A stretch of 64,000 nucleotides of DNA from Heliocidaris tuberculata (Eukaryota > Echinodermata > Echinoidea > Camarodonta > Echinometridae). The DNA lies in the NCBI GenBank assembly GCA_025618425.1, contig CM046850.1:5185520-5249519 (forward strand). The letters are read 5' to 3'. Below, one piece after another: positions 50,380 to 62,589 of the stretch. The position numbers and the translations under genes are program-made. Every line of letters starts with the position of its first letter. Position 1 is the stretch's first letter. A model generated the notes under the pieces. The model saw only the letters and a list, made by a program, of their open reading frames with translations. It searched no databases and had not been told where the DNA came from.

Positions 50380-51440
50380 TCCAGCGATGTGAGCGAATAT
50401 GCATTCTCATATGGACAGGGAGGTGGCAAAAATTTTTATATTTTTTAGCTATATAATGATGAAGTAACATTTCTCCCATAATTTTTAGCGTAACTTTTTT
50501 ACTAGCTCACTTCGCTCGCTCGCAAAACTGAAAAATTGGAAAGTTGATATCCTGGCAAAAGGCGTCACCCCTGGTAAATTATGTGCCTGTATGCCCCATG
50601 TAAAAGTGATATTTATTTAATCTTGCGAAATTGTTGGAACGGACAAAATATGAAAATACTTTGATTTAAAATACCCCCCCCCCCCCTCCCCGGAATACGA
50701 TTTCAGAAATCCTCTTTTGGGAGATGGTTATCATTTCGGCAGCAGGTGGGTGTGTTGCCGGCTTCTTCTTGGTGACCTTCTTGGTGCTATACGTCCACCC
50801 CCATCTCCCAAAAAAGCAATTTTTCCGATTGTTTTTCCCAGCGGGATTTATTTTCCTGCATGCTCCAGGGCTCTTAAGTGGGTGGCTTAAAACACCATAA
50901 AAGGGTTGTTTTTCCTGTTTCTTCTTAAAGGTGAGGGCTGTTTCGACCCCTTTGATCTGCCCAAAGCTCCGATCATTCTGTTATGAAAAAAAACCACGTT
51001 GGTAACATTGCAGAATTCGGAAATGTAATACCCCGCCCCCATTTTTATTATTTTATTCAATTATTATTATTATTTCTTTTAAACTTTACTATGAAATGAT
51101 GCATTCCAGAGACCTTAACGGGGATTTCGAGGAGACTTTCCATGTAATATGCTAATTACTCATAATATTGGTTGACATTGATGAACGAGGGGGGGGGGGG
51201 GGGCTGCAGCCCTCACCCCGAGAATTTTGAAATTGCGGCGATATTCAGGCTTATACACCACCTCATATTCGGGCAGCAAGGTGCCCGAATATCCTGGTAT
51301 TTTGGTCGTGATGTGCCCGAATATGTAATTTTCTGTCATTTTCACTATAAAAAGTGTCAAAAAATTAGCCTTGTATGTAAAGTTGATATTCAGGCAAAAG
51401 GCTTCTGCCCCTCGCGAAAATGAGCCTGTATACGCCTATG
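50380..51440. repeat. Fragments of the CGGGCAGC/GCTCGCTTCGC repeat family
   Basis: CACTTCGCTCGCTCGC at about 50507 and CATATTCGGGCAGCAAGGTG at about 51265 match modules at 12.9-13.1, 46.6-47.1 and 52.8-53.1 kb. The ends are not resolved. Confidence 0.45.
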
Positions 51441-52379
51441 TTGGTTGAAGACTCATATATAGATAATCCCCTGTACCATTTTGAAAGTGTTACTTGCTTT
51501 TAACAGAAGCAGAATAGTCAGACAAACAGATTAAAAAAAAAAAAAAAAAAATTGTGGAAAATCGAATAACTAATAAGAAGTTATGAATTTTTAAAATGAC
51601 ATGACATATTAGGGAAAACAATAAACAGTGAATATTACTACTAGAAAAATTGTAATTATATGTTTTGGGGAAGTATACACCGTTACAAAATATTTCATGA
51701 ACCGCAAAATATTGAGATTTTTTTTCTTCAAAATACCACATATTCATAAACACTCTTTTTAGAAATGTATATACATGTATATTGAAAAAAATATCATATT
51801 TTCTTGATTTTTACAGAAAGTTATTTACTGTGTAATAGTGTATATATGCAAAAACATTATTACTATATGAATATAACTTGGTTCAAGTTATGAGGAAATC
51901 ATATTCTTGGATAAAAATTGAAAATTTGTATTGTCAAAACAAAACAAAATAATGGGTTAGTTGTGAAGGAATGACGATACAAACTTGTGACTAAGTTGCT
52001 AATTTTTCTAGTGATTTTCATAGTTTTCCCTAGCTTTTCATGTCATTAAAAAAAATCATAACATTCTTATTATAGTTGTGCGATTTTCCTTTTTGATCTG
52101 TGTGTCTGGTTTTTCTGCTTCTATTAAAATCAGGTAATTATTGGACCGAACTTCTTCTTCAAAGGAGAAGTCAATTCAATTCAATTCAATTCAATTCATT
52201 TTATTAGTCCATGATATATAAAAATACATAGAAAATTAGCCTCCACTGGCTGATAATAATAAATTAATTACGATAAATTACATACATGAACGTGTGAAAT
52301 AATGAGACATATAAAAGAAGAAAAACTGTGCACGTGCTACATGAATACATTAAAAATCTAAAAATTTAAAAGACAAAAG
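51441..52379. other. AT-rich intergenic stretch, no gene seen
   Basis: Contains a short (ATTCA)n run near 52170-52198 and no credible coding frame. Confidence 0.45.
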
Positions 52380-52820
52380 GCCACCCTGGTATTCAGTTGA
52401 TTTGAACAAAAGCAGGAAAATTAGAGAAACAGATCAGTGAAAGCTTGAGCAAAATTCAACCAGAAATGAGGAAGTTATGAACTTTTGAAGTTGACCTGTT
52501 AATTGCGAGCTTCTCTCCCATTTGCTCTATACAGAAAAATTGTTGATGAAGGAATACATTTGTTTCATACACGTTTTGTGTAAAACATTTATACAATGAT
52601 ATAGATTGCATGTATTGTATGATTGAATATTTTCTTCAGTAAAAGTGGAAATTTATCAATTTTTTAATGTAAAACAGTACCGGGCAAATGCATGGAGAGA
52701 AGCTCACAAGATACGTCACGGAGTTGCCAATTTGAGTTTGATTGATTACAACTTCAAAAATTCATAACTTTCTTATTTCTTATCGGATTTTACTCAATAA
52801 CTCAAACTTTCATTGATCTG
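52380..52820. mobile_element. Foldback/TIR element, copy 2
   Basis: Diverged copy of 22735-23280: AAACAGATCAGTGAAAGCTT, GATGAAGGAATACATTTGTT and TTGATTGATTACAACTTC occur in the same order. Confidence 0.6.
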
Positions 52821-53227
52821 TCGCCATTCGCCCGAATATCAACTTTTCAATTTCTAAATTTCTGCGAGCGAGCGAAGCGAGCGAGCAAATTAAAAAAAAA
52901 AAATTTTGAAGAGAAAATGCACAGAAGTAACAAACAGAAGTTAGTATTATCTGGGAACCTCGCTGCCCAAATATATGGATATTCTGGCATCTCACTTCGC
53001 TGCCCGAATATGAAGTGATGGTTGTCCGAATATCAGAACTTTGAAAATCCTCGGGGGAGGGGGCGGAGGGGGTGCAGCCTATTGCCGAAGGGGGACGCCT
53101 TAAATTTACCCGAATGCTAACTTTCCAGTGTATTTGGCCATTTTTCTTTCTTTTTCTTCCCTTCTTTTCCTTTTTCTTTTCTTTTTTCTTCTCCTTTCAA
53201 ATCTTTTCCTCTTCCCTTTGCCTTTTC

Positions 53228-53533
53228 CAGTGGCGGATCCATGGAGGGGGCCCGGGCCCCTCCCCTGGGACCAAAAAGAGGCCCCAAAAATGCTGAGGAC
53301 CTTTTTTTTTTTTTTTTTTGCTTGTCAGAGATTTTTAGAGTTAAAAGGGGGCCCAAAAATGCTGAGGATCTTTTTTTTCTTTCTTTTTTTTTTCTTGTCA
53401 GAGATTTTTTGAGTGAAAAAGGGGCCCAAAAATGCTGAGGATCTTTTTTTTTTTTTTTTCAGTTTTGCTTGTCAGAAAATTTTGTGAATATTGATTGAGC
53501 CCCCTCCCTCAAGAAATCCTGGATCCGCCACTG
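53228..53533. mobile_element. Small TIR element with three internal repeats of about 75 bp
   Basis: The left end CAGTGGCGGATCCATGG mirrors the right end CCTGGATCCGCCACTG. Each internal unit has AAAAATGCTGAGGA, a T run and TTGTCAGAGATTTTT. Matching 8-bp flanks were not found. Confidence 0.7.
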
Positions 53534-53829
53534 CCCTCCTCCCTCCTTTTTTTTTTTTGCCGACAGAGGTGGTGCATTTGCCGACAGCAATTATGAGTGG
53601 GGGGGGGGGGGGGGTGACCAGAGCCATCCATACACAGAGTTTGGTCAACTCGGTTTCAGTTGGGCACAACATGGCGTATATTCCTTTGTTACATGTTTGC
53701 CTAACAAAGCAACAGGCCGCCATATTGTTACCAGAGTTGGCCAAACTCTATGTATGGATGGCACTGGGTGTGACACCCCCACATCCCCCTCTAGCGACGC
53801 CCCTGGATATTATTCTCCACCTGACACCC

Positions 53830-55130
53830 CTATTCATGAAAATAGGGCATTTTCAAATTGGCCTTGAGCGCTGATCCTTGCTTTCTGTAAACCTTTTGTC
53901 ATGGTCCATTAATTTGAATGAATTGAATAAACAATTATGATTGTACTGTTTTGGGTTGGTTTAAAATGGCATGAACGAATACACGAAATCTTTATTTTTT
54001 TGCCTTCGCCTAATATTTTCAGAATTAAATCATTCCTTATTTTCTTAATCAAAAATACATAAGACTGCTGTTATACATATAATATGTGTCATTTACCGCA
54101 TGACCGAGTCAGCACTAATATTTTATCATTGCGCTAGATACAGACTCTAGAGGGCAGCAGCTTACTTTTAGATTGTCGTAGAAAATCAACGAATGAGGTG
54201 AGAAACTTTGCAGTAAATATCATTTTTCTGTCCATTAAATGCCACCAAAAGTTAAGAGGATGGCTTAGATACATAGATGGTATAATTAAGTTTTTAACTG
54301 TTGAATGTATGATGATTTTGAATGTGATTTCTTTGTCTGTGCGCGATGTAAGTATCGTTTATTTGCCGGATGCTTGCAACGCAGATAGTGCAGAGGTCAT
54401 AGTCAGCGCCGCATATATGGCATAGGCATATGGGCTGTGTGTCGCCTAGGCCTTCGTGTAATCGATGTGTGTCGTCGCTGAATCGCCGGGGCACTCTCGA
54501 GCAAATATTGCGATCATGATTCATGATACGGCTAATGTTGCAGCATGGTACGTGTAGCTACATGTAGCGAGCATTGCATTGAGCAATGTTTAGAGGAAGG
54601 CAAAGCTTGCACTTGCTTTCTTTTCTGTCAGGAACTAAAGACCAGATATTTTTAAAAGAACTGAGTCTCCATTAACATTAATTAAATATTTTTCTCCAAT
54701 GCAAAGTCATGACATGATGAACATAAATGAGTCAAAATTACAATGAAATATTAAGGACCTGTTTCGTCATGTTTGTGTTTGTTTGGGAATTGAACCTGGC
54801 TTGATCAGGAAAGAAAAGGCAGTGTAGAAATCTACACAAAAATACAGCCACATGTGTGTGTCTTCAAACTCTTTATCATCCGGCCACAAGCATGTCAAAA
54901 CTAACCATACTGGTTAACCATGCTGGATGTTTCATAAAATTGGACATTGAACATCAAGCCATACACAGGAGCAATCTCCCTTAACTTTACGTAAAGACAA
55001 GTAAACAAAAATATCAGTGGGCAAGATTCATCCACTTCCACATACGGTGAACCTTGCAAACGTGGACCACCTTCGGAGTTTGCTAAAATCTTCCTCTTTC
55101 AGCTAATCCAACCACTTCAATGATCGGATC
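53830..55130. other. Intergenic stretch, no gene established
   Basis: No conserved protein frame. A noncoding first exon ending at AACGAATGAG before GTGAGA (about 54197) is conceivable but unsupported. Confidence 0.4.
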
Positions 55131-55557
55131 GTGAGAATGTGAAAAAAATACAATTTATGGCGACATCAATCGATTTACTTACCGTTCATGTGTAGCTTTC
55201 ACTGTGCAATTAGCATTACAAAGATGGCGAGGTTGGCACGGAATGTGCGCTGTAGATGAAGGCAGTGCAATGCTAAGCGGTTTCGACGCGGCATGCTAAA
55301 TTTAATTGTGCTGATATCTCGCAGTTGTACATGTATGCCGTCTGTGTGCGACGGTGCGAGATATTAGCACAATTAAATTTAGCATGCCTCGTTGGAACTG
55401 CTCAGCATTGCACTGCCTTGTACTCTGTTTATCTACAGCCCTCATTCCGTGCTGATCTCGCTGTCTTTGTAATGCTAATCGCACAGCGAGAACTACACGT
55501 GAACAGTAAGTAAATCCATTGATGTCGCCATAAATTGTATTTTTTTCACATTCTCAC
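55131..55557. repeat. Inverted duplication, arms of about 200 bp, outward-facing donor motifs
   Basis: The left arm begins GTGAGAATGTGAAAAAAATA and the right arm ends with its exact inverse. The arms are roughly 85% alike by eye, with a spacer of about 30 bases near 55322-55355. Each arm carries GTAAGTAAAT reading outward (55186-55195 on -, 55506-55515 on +). Confidence 0.85.
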
Positions 55558-55934
55558 ATTGCCTCCCGTGTACATGGGAGTGATGGTTCCATGAGTGGGA
55601 GTTTATAAACTTCATGCTCCATCAAGCTTGAACTTGTGCTGTCTGTGTGACATAGCACTGTATGTACCACATGCACTTTGGCCCATGCCCCATAGTACAT
55701 CACATTACCAATTCATGAGTGGGGTGCTCACGTTTCTTGGGTACCTACATGTACCTATACTTGCCGTGCTGTAAATGTAGCGTCAACCGAATGCAGTGCT
55801 ATGCTGTGCCGACATAGCTAAACAGGCCGTAATGTTTTTTTTTTTTGTTCCACAATTGTAAAGTTCATGTAAAGAATAATAAAGAAGAGAGATGAGCAAA
55901 TTCTGAATAAAGGGCAATGAAAATGGATCATATG

Positions 55935-56109
55935 AAATAATTATATAATATTGAATGGCCTTGAGTGAGATACAAGGGTATATATATCGCACAAGCTACA
56001 TGTATGAGCATATTTCACAAGTCCGCATGACGAGTGAAATATTGTCAAAGCGAGTGCGATATACCCTTGTGTCCCACGAAATAAAAGCCATTCAATATTA
56101 TTATTAATT
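55935..56109. mobile_element. Short palindromic MITE
   Basis: TAATATTGAATGGCCTTG and GATACAAGGGTATATATATC on the left pair with GATATACCCTTGTGTCCCAC and GCCATTCAATATTATT on the right. A related, more diverged hairpin is at 61753-61912. Confidence 0.7.
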
Positions 56110-56796
56110 GTATGAAACCTAGTTCCCCAATTTTCACCATTACATGTCCTTATGTTTTTGTAATTTGTATTGACTTTGACATAAAACATGGGTAGAAAAA
56201 CATTATATTTGTCCTTACCCAAGCATCTTGTAAGGGCTACGTGCATTCATCCATTGTCTTAACCTTTGCATATTTAATCGCGAATTCACTTTAGTTTTAC
56301 GCGTTACGCGCACCCCAAACCATGAGATATGGAAATATGTTGCATGGTCATCTGGGTACTTTTACGCAAACCATGGGATATTGTTTTAAAATTGCACGGT
56401 CATCCGGTTACTTTTGCGCAAACCATGAGATACGCCAATATTTCTGGTCGCCTGAAAACCCTTCTTACAAATAATATTTTGCAATATCCTTGTCCTTTGA
56501 CATTGGATTTATGACTATTTATAGATCTTATTCATTTCTACTTATCTTTTCAGAAAGTTGACCTGGAGGCTTGAAGTATTTGGCAGATATGCTTCTATAC
56601 ATGATCTGACAGAGTACATGTAAGTCTAAAAACTTTTAAAAAGTGACTGATTACCAAAAATATTTCTTCTGTTCGTTTGTGGTTCCATGCTAGAATATTA
56701 TATGAAAACTGCTTCAAAAATTATTTCTGTAAAGAAATATTGCAAGTGTAAATACAAGTTAAAGTTAAAGTATAGTCTCATGCTGTTTTGATTTTG

Positions 56797-57075
56797 CAGC
56801 TGTTTTTCTGAGGCAGTGCCATTTTCAAAATTTGCTACTTTTGCAACCATAATCATGCTTGAAGCAGCGAGAAATTTGTGAATGAGGGCTTCCTATGCAA
56901 TCTCTGTTTCATTCACGTTGTCTTCGTTTTAGAAGCGAGAGCAGTCATGCGTTTGTCAACACAGCTGACCCTATGGAAAACTGTCATACATAAATTTCTC
57001 ACTGCTTCTAACATGACTACGTTTGCAAAAGTAGCAAACTTTGAAAATGACATTTCCTCACGAAAAAAGCCTTGA
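56797..57075. repeat. Foldback with arms of about 75 bp
   Basis: TTTGCTACTTTTGCAACCAT and AGCAGCGAGAAATTT on the left are inverted on the right (AAATTTCTCACTGCTTC, GTTTGCAAAAGTAGCAAAC). Confidence 0.75.
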
Positions 57076-57089
57076 ATCAAAATGCCTTA

Positions 57090-58310
57090 CCCAAAATTGA
57101 TGATCTTGGTGGCATTTTACTTGGAAAAGAATTTTCTACCCAATAAAAAATAAATGATATTGTGTCAATGATGTCATTGCAATTGCAGATCTCAGGTGTT
57201 GCATTCTTTCTGGGCCATCCTGTATTGCAGATTAATTAATTTCTATCAAACATCTTGGGTACATTTCAGTATGAAAATAACTTTGTCCAGTTTTGAAAAT
57301 GTGTTTTCTTGCATTGCTATTCAGCATGTAACTTATGAAATCAAAATCAGAAGTGTTAACCCAATTCTTTGTTCAGAACATATATCCATAATCCTAGAAA
57401 ATCATATGCAGGTTGTATGCATGCTTCAGTTAAATGCCCATTTTTATTGTAAAGCATATTGACCCCAAGTCACCCCATAACTCTTTTGTGCAAAGTCATG
57501 TTCCTCTATATCCTTGTGGATGCTAAAGAGCTTAGTGGCCGATTTATTTGCCTTGTAACATGTAAACTTGTACAGTGAGAATGGGCTTTGTTTGTATAAA
57601 TGTACAGGTCAGGATGAGGGTTGGTTTGTACATGTACATATGCATGTACCTGTCTTATGTATGATCTCGATATAAAACAAACATACAGACAAACGGACAA
57701 ACAAATAAGCAAACATGAAAATAAATTACTATAGAGTTTATCTTAATGGTTGAACCTCTTTTTTTTATCCAGCAACCCTCAAAATATAAATGTTTTATCT
57801 CCAGGGATTCTTTCATTTTATTAGAATAAAAAAATGCCTCCATATGGCATCAATTTGGTAGACATACATGTAGATTGTGTAGTAGATATTCACTGACCAA
57901 TAGAGTGGCATGTTAATTATTCTGTTTGTAAAACAATACCTTTCCTAATACACATAGAATCTCACAGGGAAATATGGGCACTATTTATGATCTCGTGAAA
58001 TTGAGATGAAATCAGATGATTCTCTTTCATCACGGTTTTGTGGTAAGATACATGTTCGTATCTGTAGGGTAAACATGATCTGCTAAAACTTGCTCTCTGT
58101 GTTTTGAATTTCTCCTAATGAACAACAATTACGAAAATTAAAAAAAAATGTTATGCATGTGTACTTGTACATGTCGCATTGCCTGAATTATGAGACTGTT
58201 ACAACATGAGTGTACAATGTGTGTTGTGTTGTAAAGGTGCTTTTGCTGTAAATTACCTCTTCATTAAAGGAGTGAAAAGAAAAAACCCCAGAAAAAAATC
58301 AAAACCGTGA
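57090..58310. other. Intergenic stretch, no gene seen
   Basis: No conserved coding frame or clear repeat boundary. Confidence 0.4.
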
Positions 58311-58316
58311 AACTGA

Positions 58317-59238
58317 GACCCCATTCACACTTGAAAAGTTATCCATCTGGATGATCGATGCTGATCAAATGCAAAACCCATGTTCCATACTGGGCACTAG
58401 GGGTTCTCAGTTAAAGGCATTGGTTAAACTTTTATTAGGGTAGGACAGCAGAAGCAGCAAGCCAGCAAGCCAGCAAAAGGGGGGGGGGGGGGGATGTGGC
58501 TGTTGAAGGGGCATATGGAGAGGGTTCTATGCCTGTACAGTACATGTATAGATGTAGGCCTATAATTATGAACACTGTAGGGTTACAGGTGAAGGCCTTG
58601 ACAAGTTACTAGTTAGAAAGGGATAGATTTTCATTTACATGTATGGATGGAAACAGAGGTTTATTTACTGAAAGCTTGAAAGCAAACTCTGCATAAAGGG
58701 AAGTCAGTTCCACCTTCAAAAGCAGTTACATGTACAGGAGTGGCAAATAATGCAAGTAATGAGGAAGTACAGCCTCTGTGACTGGACCTGGGCAGTGTAA
58801 AAAGTAAAATTTTTTTCGCGAGGGCTACTTCGAAGTCAACCTATTTTGTTCAGAGATTTTAATGCACTATGACCCATAGGCAGAAATATTATTTGGCGGT
58901 GGCTCTTTTTTCATTTACGGTGGCTTTTTCAAGGGTTTTTTTTTTTTTTTTACTGGACCTGGGGCACCCTTCAGTTAACCTTTGTCCTTATGCAATGGGT
59001 CTGAGGCATCCCTTGGAGCCAGCCCTAAATGAACATGTAGGTCTGAGTGTGTATAACATCGCTCTTAATTTTTTTTTTTTTTTACACTTCTAGGGCCTGA
59101 CACTCCATGTGTGTAATATGGGTCTTTCCTTTAATTGAGAACACCTAGGGCCCAGCTGTACATGTATCTGTATGGAACATGGGTTTTGCATTTGATCAGC
59201 ATCGATCATCCAGATGGATTTCAAGTGTGAATGGGGTC
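58317..59238. mobile_element. Element with long TIRs (about 75-85 bp)
   Basis: GACCCCATTCACACTTGAAA and CATCTGGATGATCGATGCTG plus AAACCCATGTTCCATAC at the left are inverted at the right end. A partial further copy of the right end lies at about 59415-59485, followed by a repeat of the same downstream flank. No transposase was seen. Confidence 0.8.
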
Positions 59239-60476
59239 CATGATGAGTACTTCCTTGACCTGGTTTTACTTCCCTGACCTGGTTTTACTTCCCCTAGATA
59301 TGTACCTGTACATGGATTGAGGGGTCATGTAGGCTGGCATGATAGCACCCCTTATGCAGAGAAATAGAAATATGTTCATGAAGGGACAGGTGAATGCTTT
59401 ACTATTAATCTGTGTGTATTATTGGTCTTGGGTTTGATCAAGATCGATCATCCGGATGGCTAGCTTTTCGAGTGTGAATGGGGTACAAGACGAGGTCTTC
59501 CTTGACCTGATTTTAATACCCCTAGATGGGTACCTGTATCTGGAGGAAGGGGCTTACTTGTAACAAAAGAACTGTATGGATCATTGACTAAACTCCCATA
59601 GTGCACCCTGTAATAGTCTTTGTGTAGCCTACATGACTTGTAGTGTACATGTAAAGGTACAAGAATGCCCCTGAATGACAATGAGAATATTTAGAAGGGC
59701 ACCTTCAGATATTTACATGTCAAACATTAGAGGGACAGTGTGTTTTCCTGTCCAGGAAGAAGAGTTGATAATATACAGATTTTTGTTTTATTATAAGAAA
59801 AAATGGCTTGTAAAATATGTATTTGCACAGAAAATAATTAAAAGAAGGACATATTTAGCAACATTAAATATTTTACAGGCATGTAGTTCCTGCATATATG
59901 TATGCTGCTGAAATGTACATGTATGAATAGACTGCAAATCGTTTACTAGCCTACATGTCTTTTGGATCATGATTTTACCTCCAGAAGACTGAAGCTGTTC
60001 AAGATCTATGTGATGTGCTCGTATGGTATGTGACCCTTACAGTGGAGATCAAGCTTTTTCCTAATTGAACCAACCTACATACATTGCATGATCTGTTTGT
60101 GTTTCTCTGTTCAGTCTAGGATGACTAATAGATCCTATGGACATGCCAAGTGTACAGTGTACATTGTACATGTATATGTATTTGAAAATCTTGGAATTTA
60201 AATGATAAGGGGGTACTACATGTATCTTACAGAGGTGACTTTGGCAGGAGGGGGAGAGGGAGATGTTTATGGCAGGTGGTGTGGTTTGCTGTTATTGTTA
60301 TATTATGAGGAGAGAGTGGGATAGGCAGATACATGTACATGTATATAATTCGAGGGAATATCAAGAGAGAGAGCGAGAAAAAAGGTTCATGCTTCTTTAA
60401 ACATTTTGCAAGATGGACCGTACATGTACATTCAGTCTACTGTCTGAGGCATCATCAAGACCCACGCTAAATTGCT

Positions 60477-60842
60477 TTTTAAGGGTACCAATCACCAAAA
60501 AATATTTTGCTCTGTATGTTAGGGGATCCATTCAATATTCAAAATATGGGCTTCAAATATTAATTCTATAAAGAGATATTGCAATTTGAATTACACTCTC
60601 TATAAGTGTAAAACCAACTCGTGATTAGACTACTGGACGCACCTGTACGCGCTCGCCAAGATAAGGGCTCGCGCGTAACTAAACTCGGAGTTCGGTTCCG
60701 CGCGAGCATTTTCATGTTATCCTTTTTTCCTTCGTACTCCTTAACTGTTGACCGATAGAATGCCAGATAAGTTCTTCGAGATTGGTTTTATACTTTCTAG
60801 CTGTACACAAATTATTTTTTCAGTTGATTGGTACACTTTAAA
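60477..60842 (+). mobile_element. MITE family 3 copy
   Basis: Starts TTTTAAGGGTACCAATCACC and ends TTGATTGGTACACTTTAAA. The CTCGCGCG-rich middle is shared with 27299-27716. It ends in TTTAAA, which is also the start of the next MITE. Confidence 0.72.
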
Positions 60843-61215
60843 GATAAAGTTGAGTTCTGGTCATGCGATTGCATTGTGAAAGAAACTGTCTCATAAGCAA
60901 TTGGGAAAGGTTGATCATGTCTACATGAGAATTGGTGTATACTGTGAGGTTTTGGAAATCATCAGAATAATAAATTGACACCATCTCACTGAAAAGCAAA
61001 AGCATGGCACACTCCACACACATGTGGCATGAATGTGTGGCCTGAACACTTCAGCTATTTCTCATCATATTTCAAATTATGAGGGCATTTGAAGAGCAGT
61101 CCTTTTCAGGGGGCGTTTTTACTACATGATGTTCTTCCAAATTGATGTAAAAGGAATGAGAAAGCTCACAATTTATTTTCACCTTTTCCAGAACTCAACC
61201 TTCTCTTTAAACAGT
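60836..61215 (+). mobile_element. MITE family 2, full-length reference copy
   Basis: TIRs are TTTAAAGATAAAGTTGAGTT and the complement of AACTCAACCTTCTCTTTAAA. The interior has CACACACATGTGGCATGAAT and GATGTTCTTCCAAATTGATG. Other copies: 20379-20780, 26427-26721, 39028-39420 and 62590-63010. Confidence 0.82.
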
Positions 61216-61648
61216 CACAACTGTCCAATGGCTGAGGATTGAATAGACCAACACTATGTCTAGAAATGTATGCTTAAGGCGGAGAGAATTGCTTTCAAAG
61301 GCACTTTTTCTGTGTCATGCCTGATGGGTTATAGGTAAATATATTATGCTGAAACTGTTGCTTTTTTTTTCCAGTTTGTAGTCCTGTTTTATCTGAGGTT
61401 CATCATGCTCTCCTGGTCCTCTTCATTGTACATGTACATGTAGATCTATGTGAGCCTGCATTGTATGGTTGATTCATAGAGTTTTCCCTGACATTATGCT
61501 CTGAAGCTGGCCCATGGGAATTATAACTTCCCCAAATTTCCACAGCATCCTCAGCTAGATACTGACGAGGCTAATACTGACATATACCCACAGTCGTCTT
61601 CACTGTATGTACATCTATATCAGATCTGCATCAGGGTATGTTGTGTTT

Positions 61649-61721
61649 GCCCAGTTAGCTCAGTCTATAGAGCATCAGACTTTTAATCTGAGGGTCAAGG
61701 GTTCATGTCCCTTGTCGGGTG
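61649..61721 (+). tRNA. tRNA-Lys(UUU)-like gene, probably a pseudogene
   Basis: A 73-nt sequence closely follows animal tRNA-Lys(UUU). The anticodon arm is intact (stem TCAGA/TCTGA, loop CTTTTAA, anticodon at 61682-61684), the D stem is GCTC/GAGC and the T stem AAGGG/CCCTT is perfect. Defects: the D-loop GG pair is replaced by TA (AGTCTATAG), T-loop position 58 is T instead of A (TTCATGT), and the acceptor stem has an A-C mismatch and a terminal G-T. These weaken the A and B boxes, so it may be inactive or the relic of a tRNA-derived element. Confidence 0.65.
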
Positions 61722-61752
61722 TTGACATAATATATAACTAGTCCATTGGTGT

Positions 61753-61912
61753 AATTATATGATATTGACTGGCCTTGAGGGGGATATCGAATATGCTGCC
61801 CGCAACAGAATCATATTGCCCCGAGTCGAAGACGACCACAATATGGTTCTTTTAAGGGCAACACTTTGGATATTCCCCGAAAGTAGAGCCAGTCAGTATT
61901 ATTATTATTATT
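61753..61912. repeat. Hairpin related to the MITE at 55.9 kb
   Basis: TGACTGGCCTTGAGGGGGAT on the left pairs with GATATTCCCCGAAAGTAGAG and CCAGTCAGTA on the right. It lies about 30 bases downstream of the tRNA-like sequence. Confidence 0.55.
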
Positions 61913-62345
61913 ACCTATATTTTGTAGCAATGACAGACATGTCTGTTTGCCTGTCAGTTCCTCTGATTTCAGGTTATTCATGCAGGTATGTAATCTGGGC
62001 CAAGCAATTGTGACGTAAATTGTTACCGCGCGTATCCATTGTTTAAGCCTACACTTTAATGCGTACACAATACTGCGCGTATGCACTTTAATAAAAACGC
62101 ATTGACTAGAAAAAGTGGATGTTAATCCGGCTCAATGTTGACCTCACTTTTTTTACACCACACTTTTTGTATACAAAGTGAATGTTGAAACCCAGAAGAG
62201 GGAAAATATCAGGGAATGATGACCGCTCAGAACTAAGTCATTTGCGGACCGCTCAAAATATGAATTTTAATTGCACCGTAAAAATACCCCATAGGTAATA
62301 ATGTACAATGTAGCCTTCCCCCAATACTAGTACCATTCACTTGGG

Positions 62346-62550
62346 GTTCCATGACATTTGCTCCTGCGACAATTGCTCTGGTCTAACTTTGCCATGTTAA
62401 TCCTAAACCTAAACCTAACCCTAACCCTAACCCTAACCCTAATCCTAATCTTCACATTGTCCTTAACAAAAAACCAAATCATTACCTTGATCTTAACCTT
62501 TGACCTTTCGAGATATGGACGGAGGAGCAAATGTCGCAGGAGCAAATGTT
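62346..62550 (-). mobile_element. TIR element with internal (CCCTAA)n array, copy 2
   Basis: Inverted relative to 29442-29657. It begins TTCCATGACATTTGCTCCTG, holds about seven CCTAAC or variant units (62400-62450), then TTGACCTTTCGAGATATGGA, and ends CGCAGGAGCAAATGTT. Shared flanks beyond the array show that both copies are one element. Confidence 0.8.
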
Positions 62551-62589
62551 GTGTCTCCTCTGTCAGTTTTTCTTCTTGATTATTTTGTT

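Noticed and set aside
61370..61470. Possible exon after TTTTTTTCCAG near 61374
   Set aside because: No conserved reading frame and no partner exon; splice-like signals alone are not enough.
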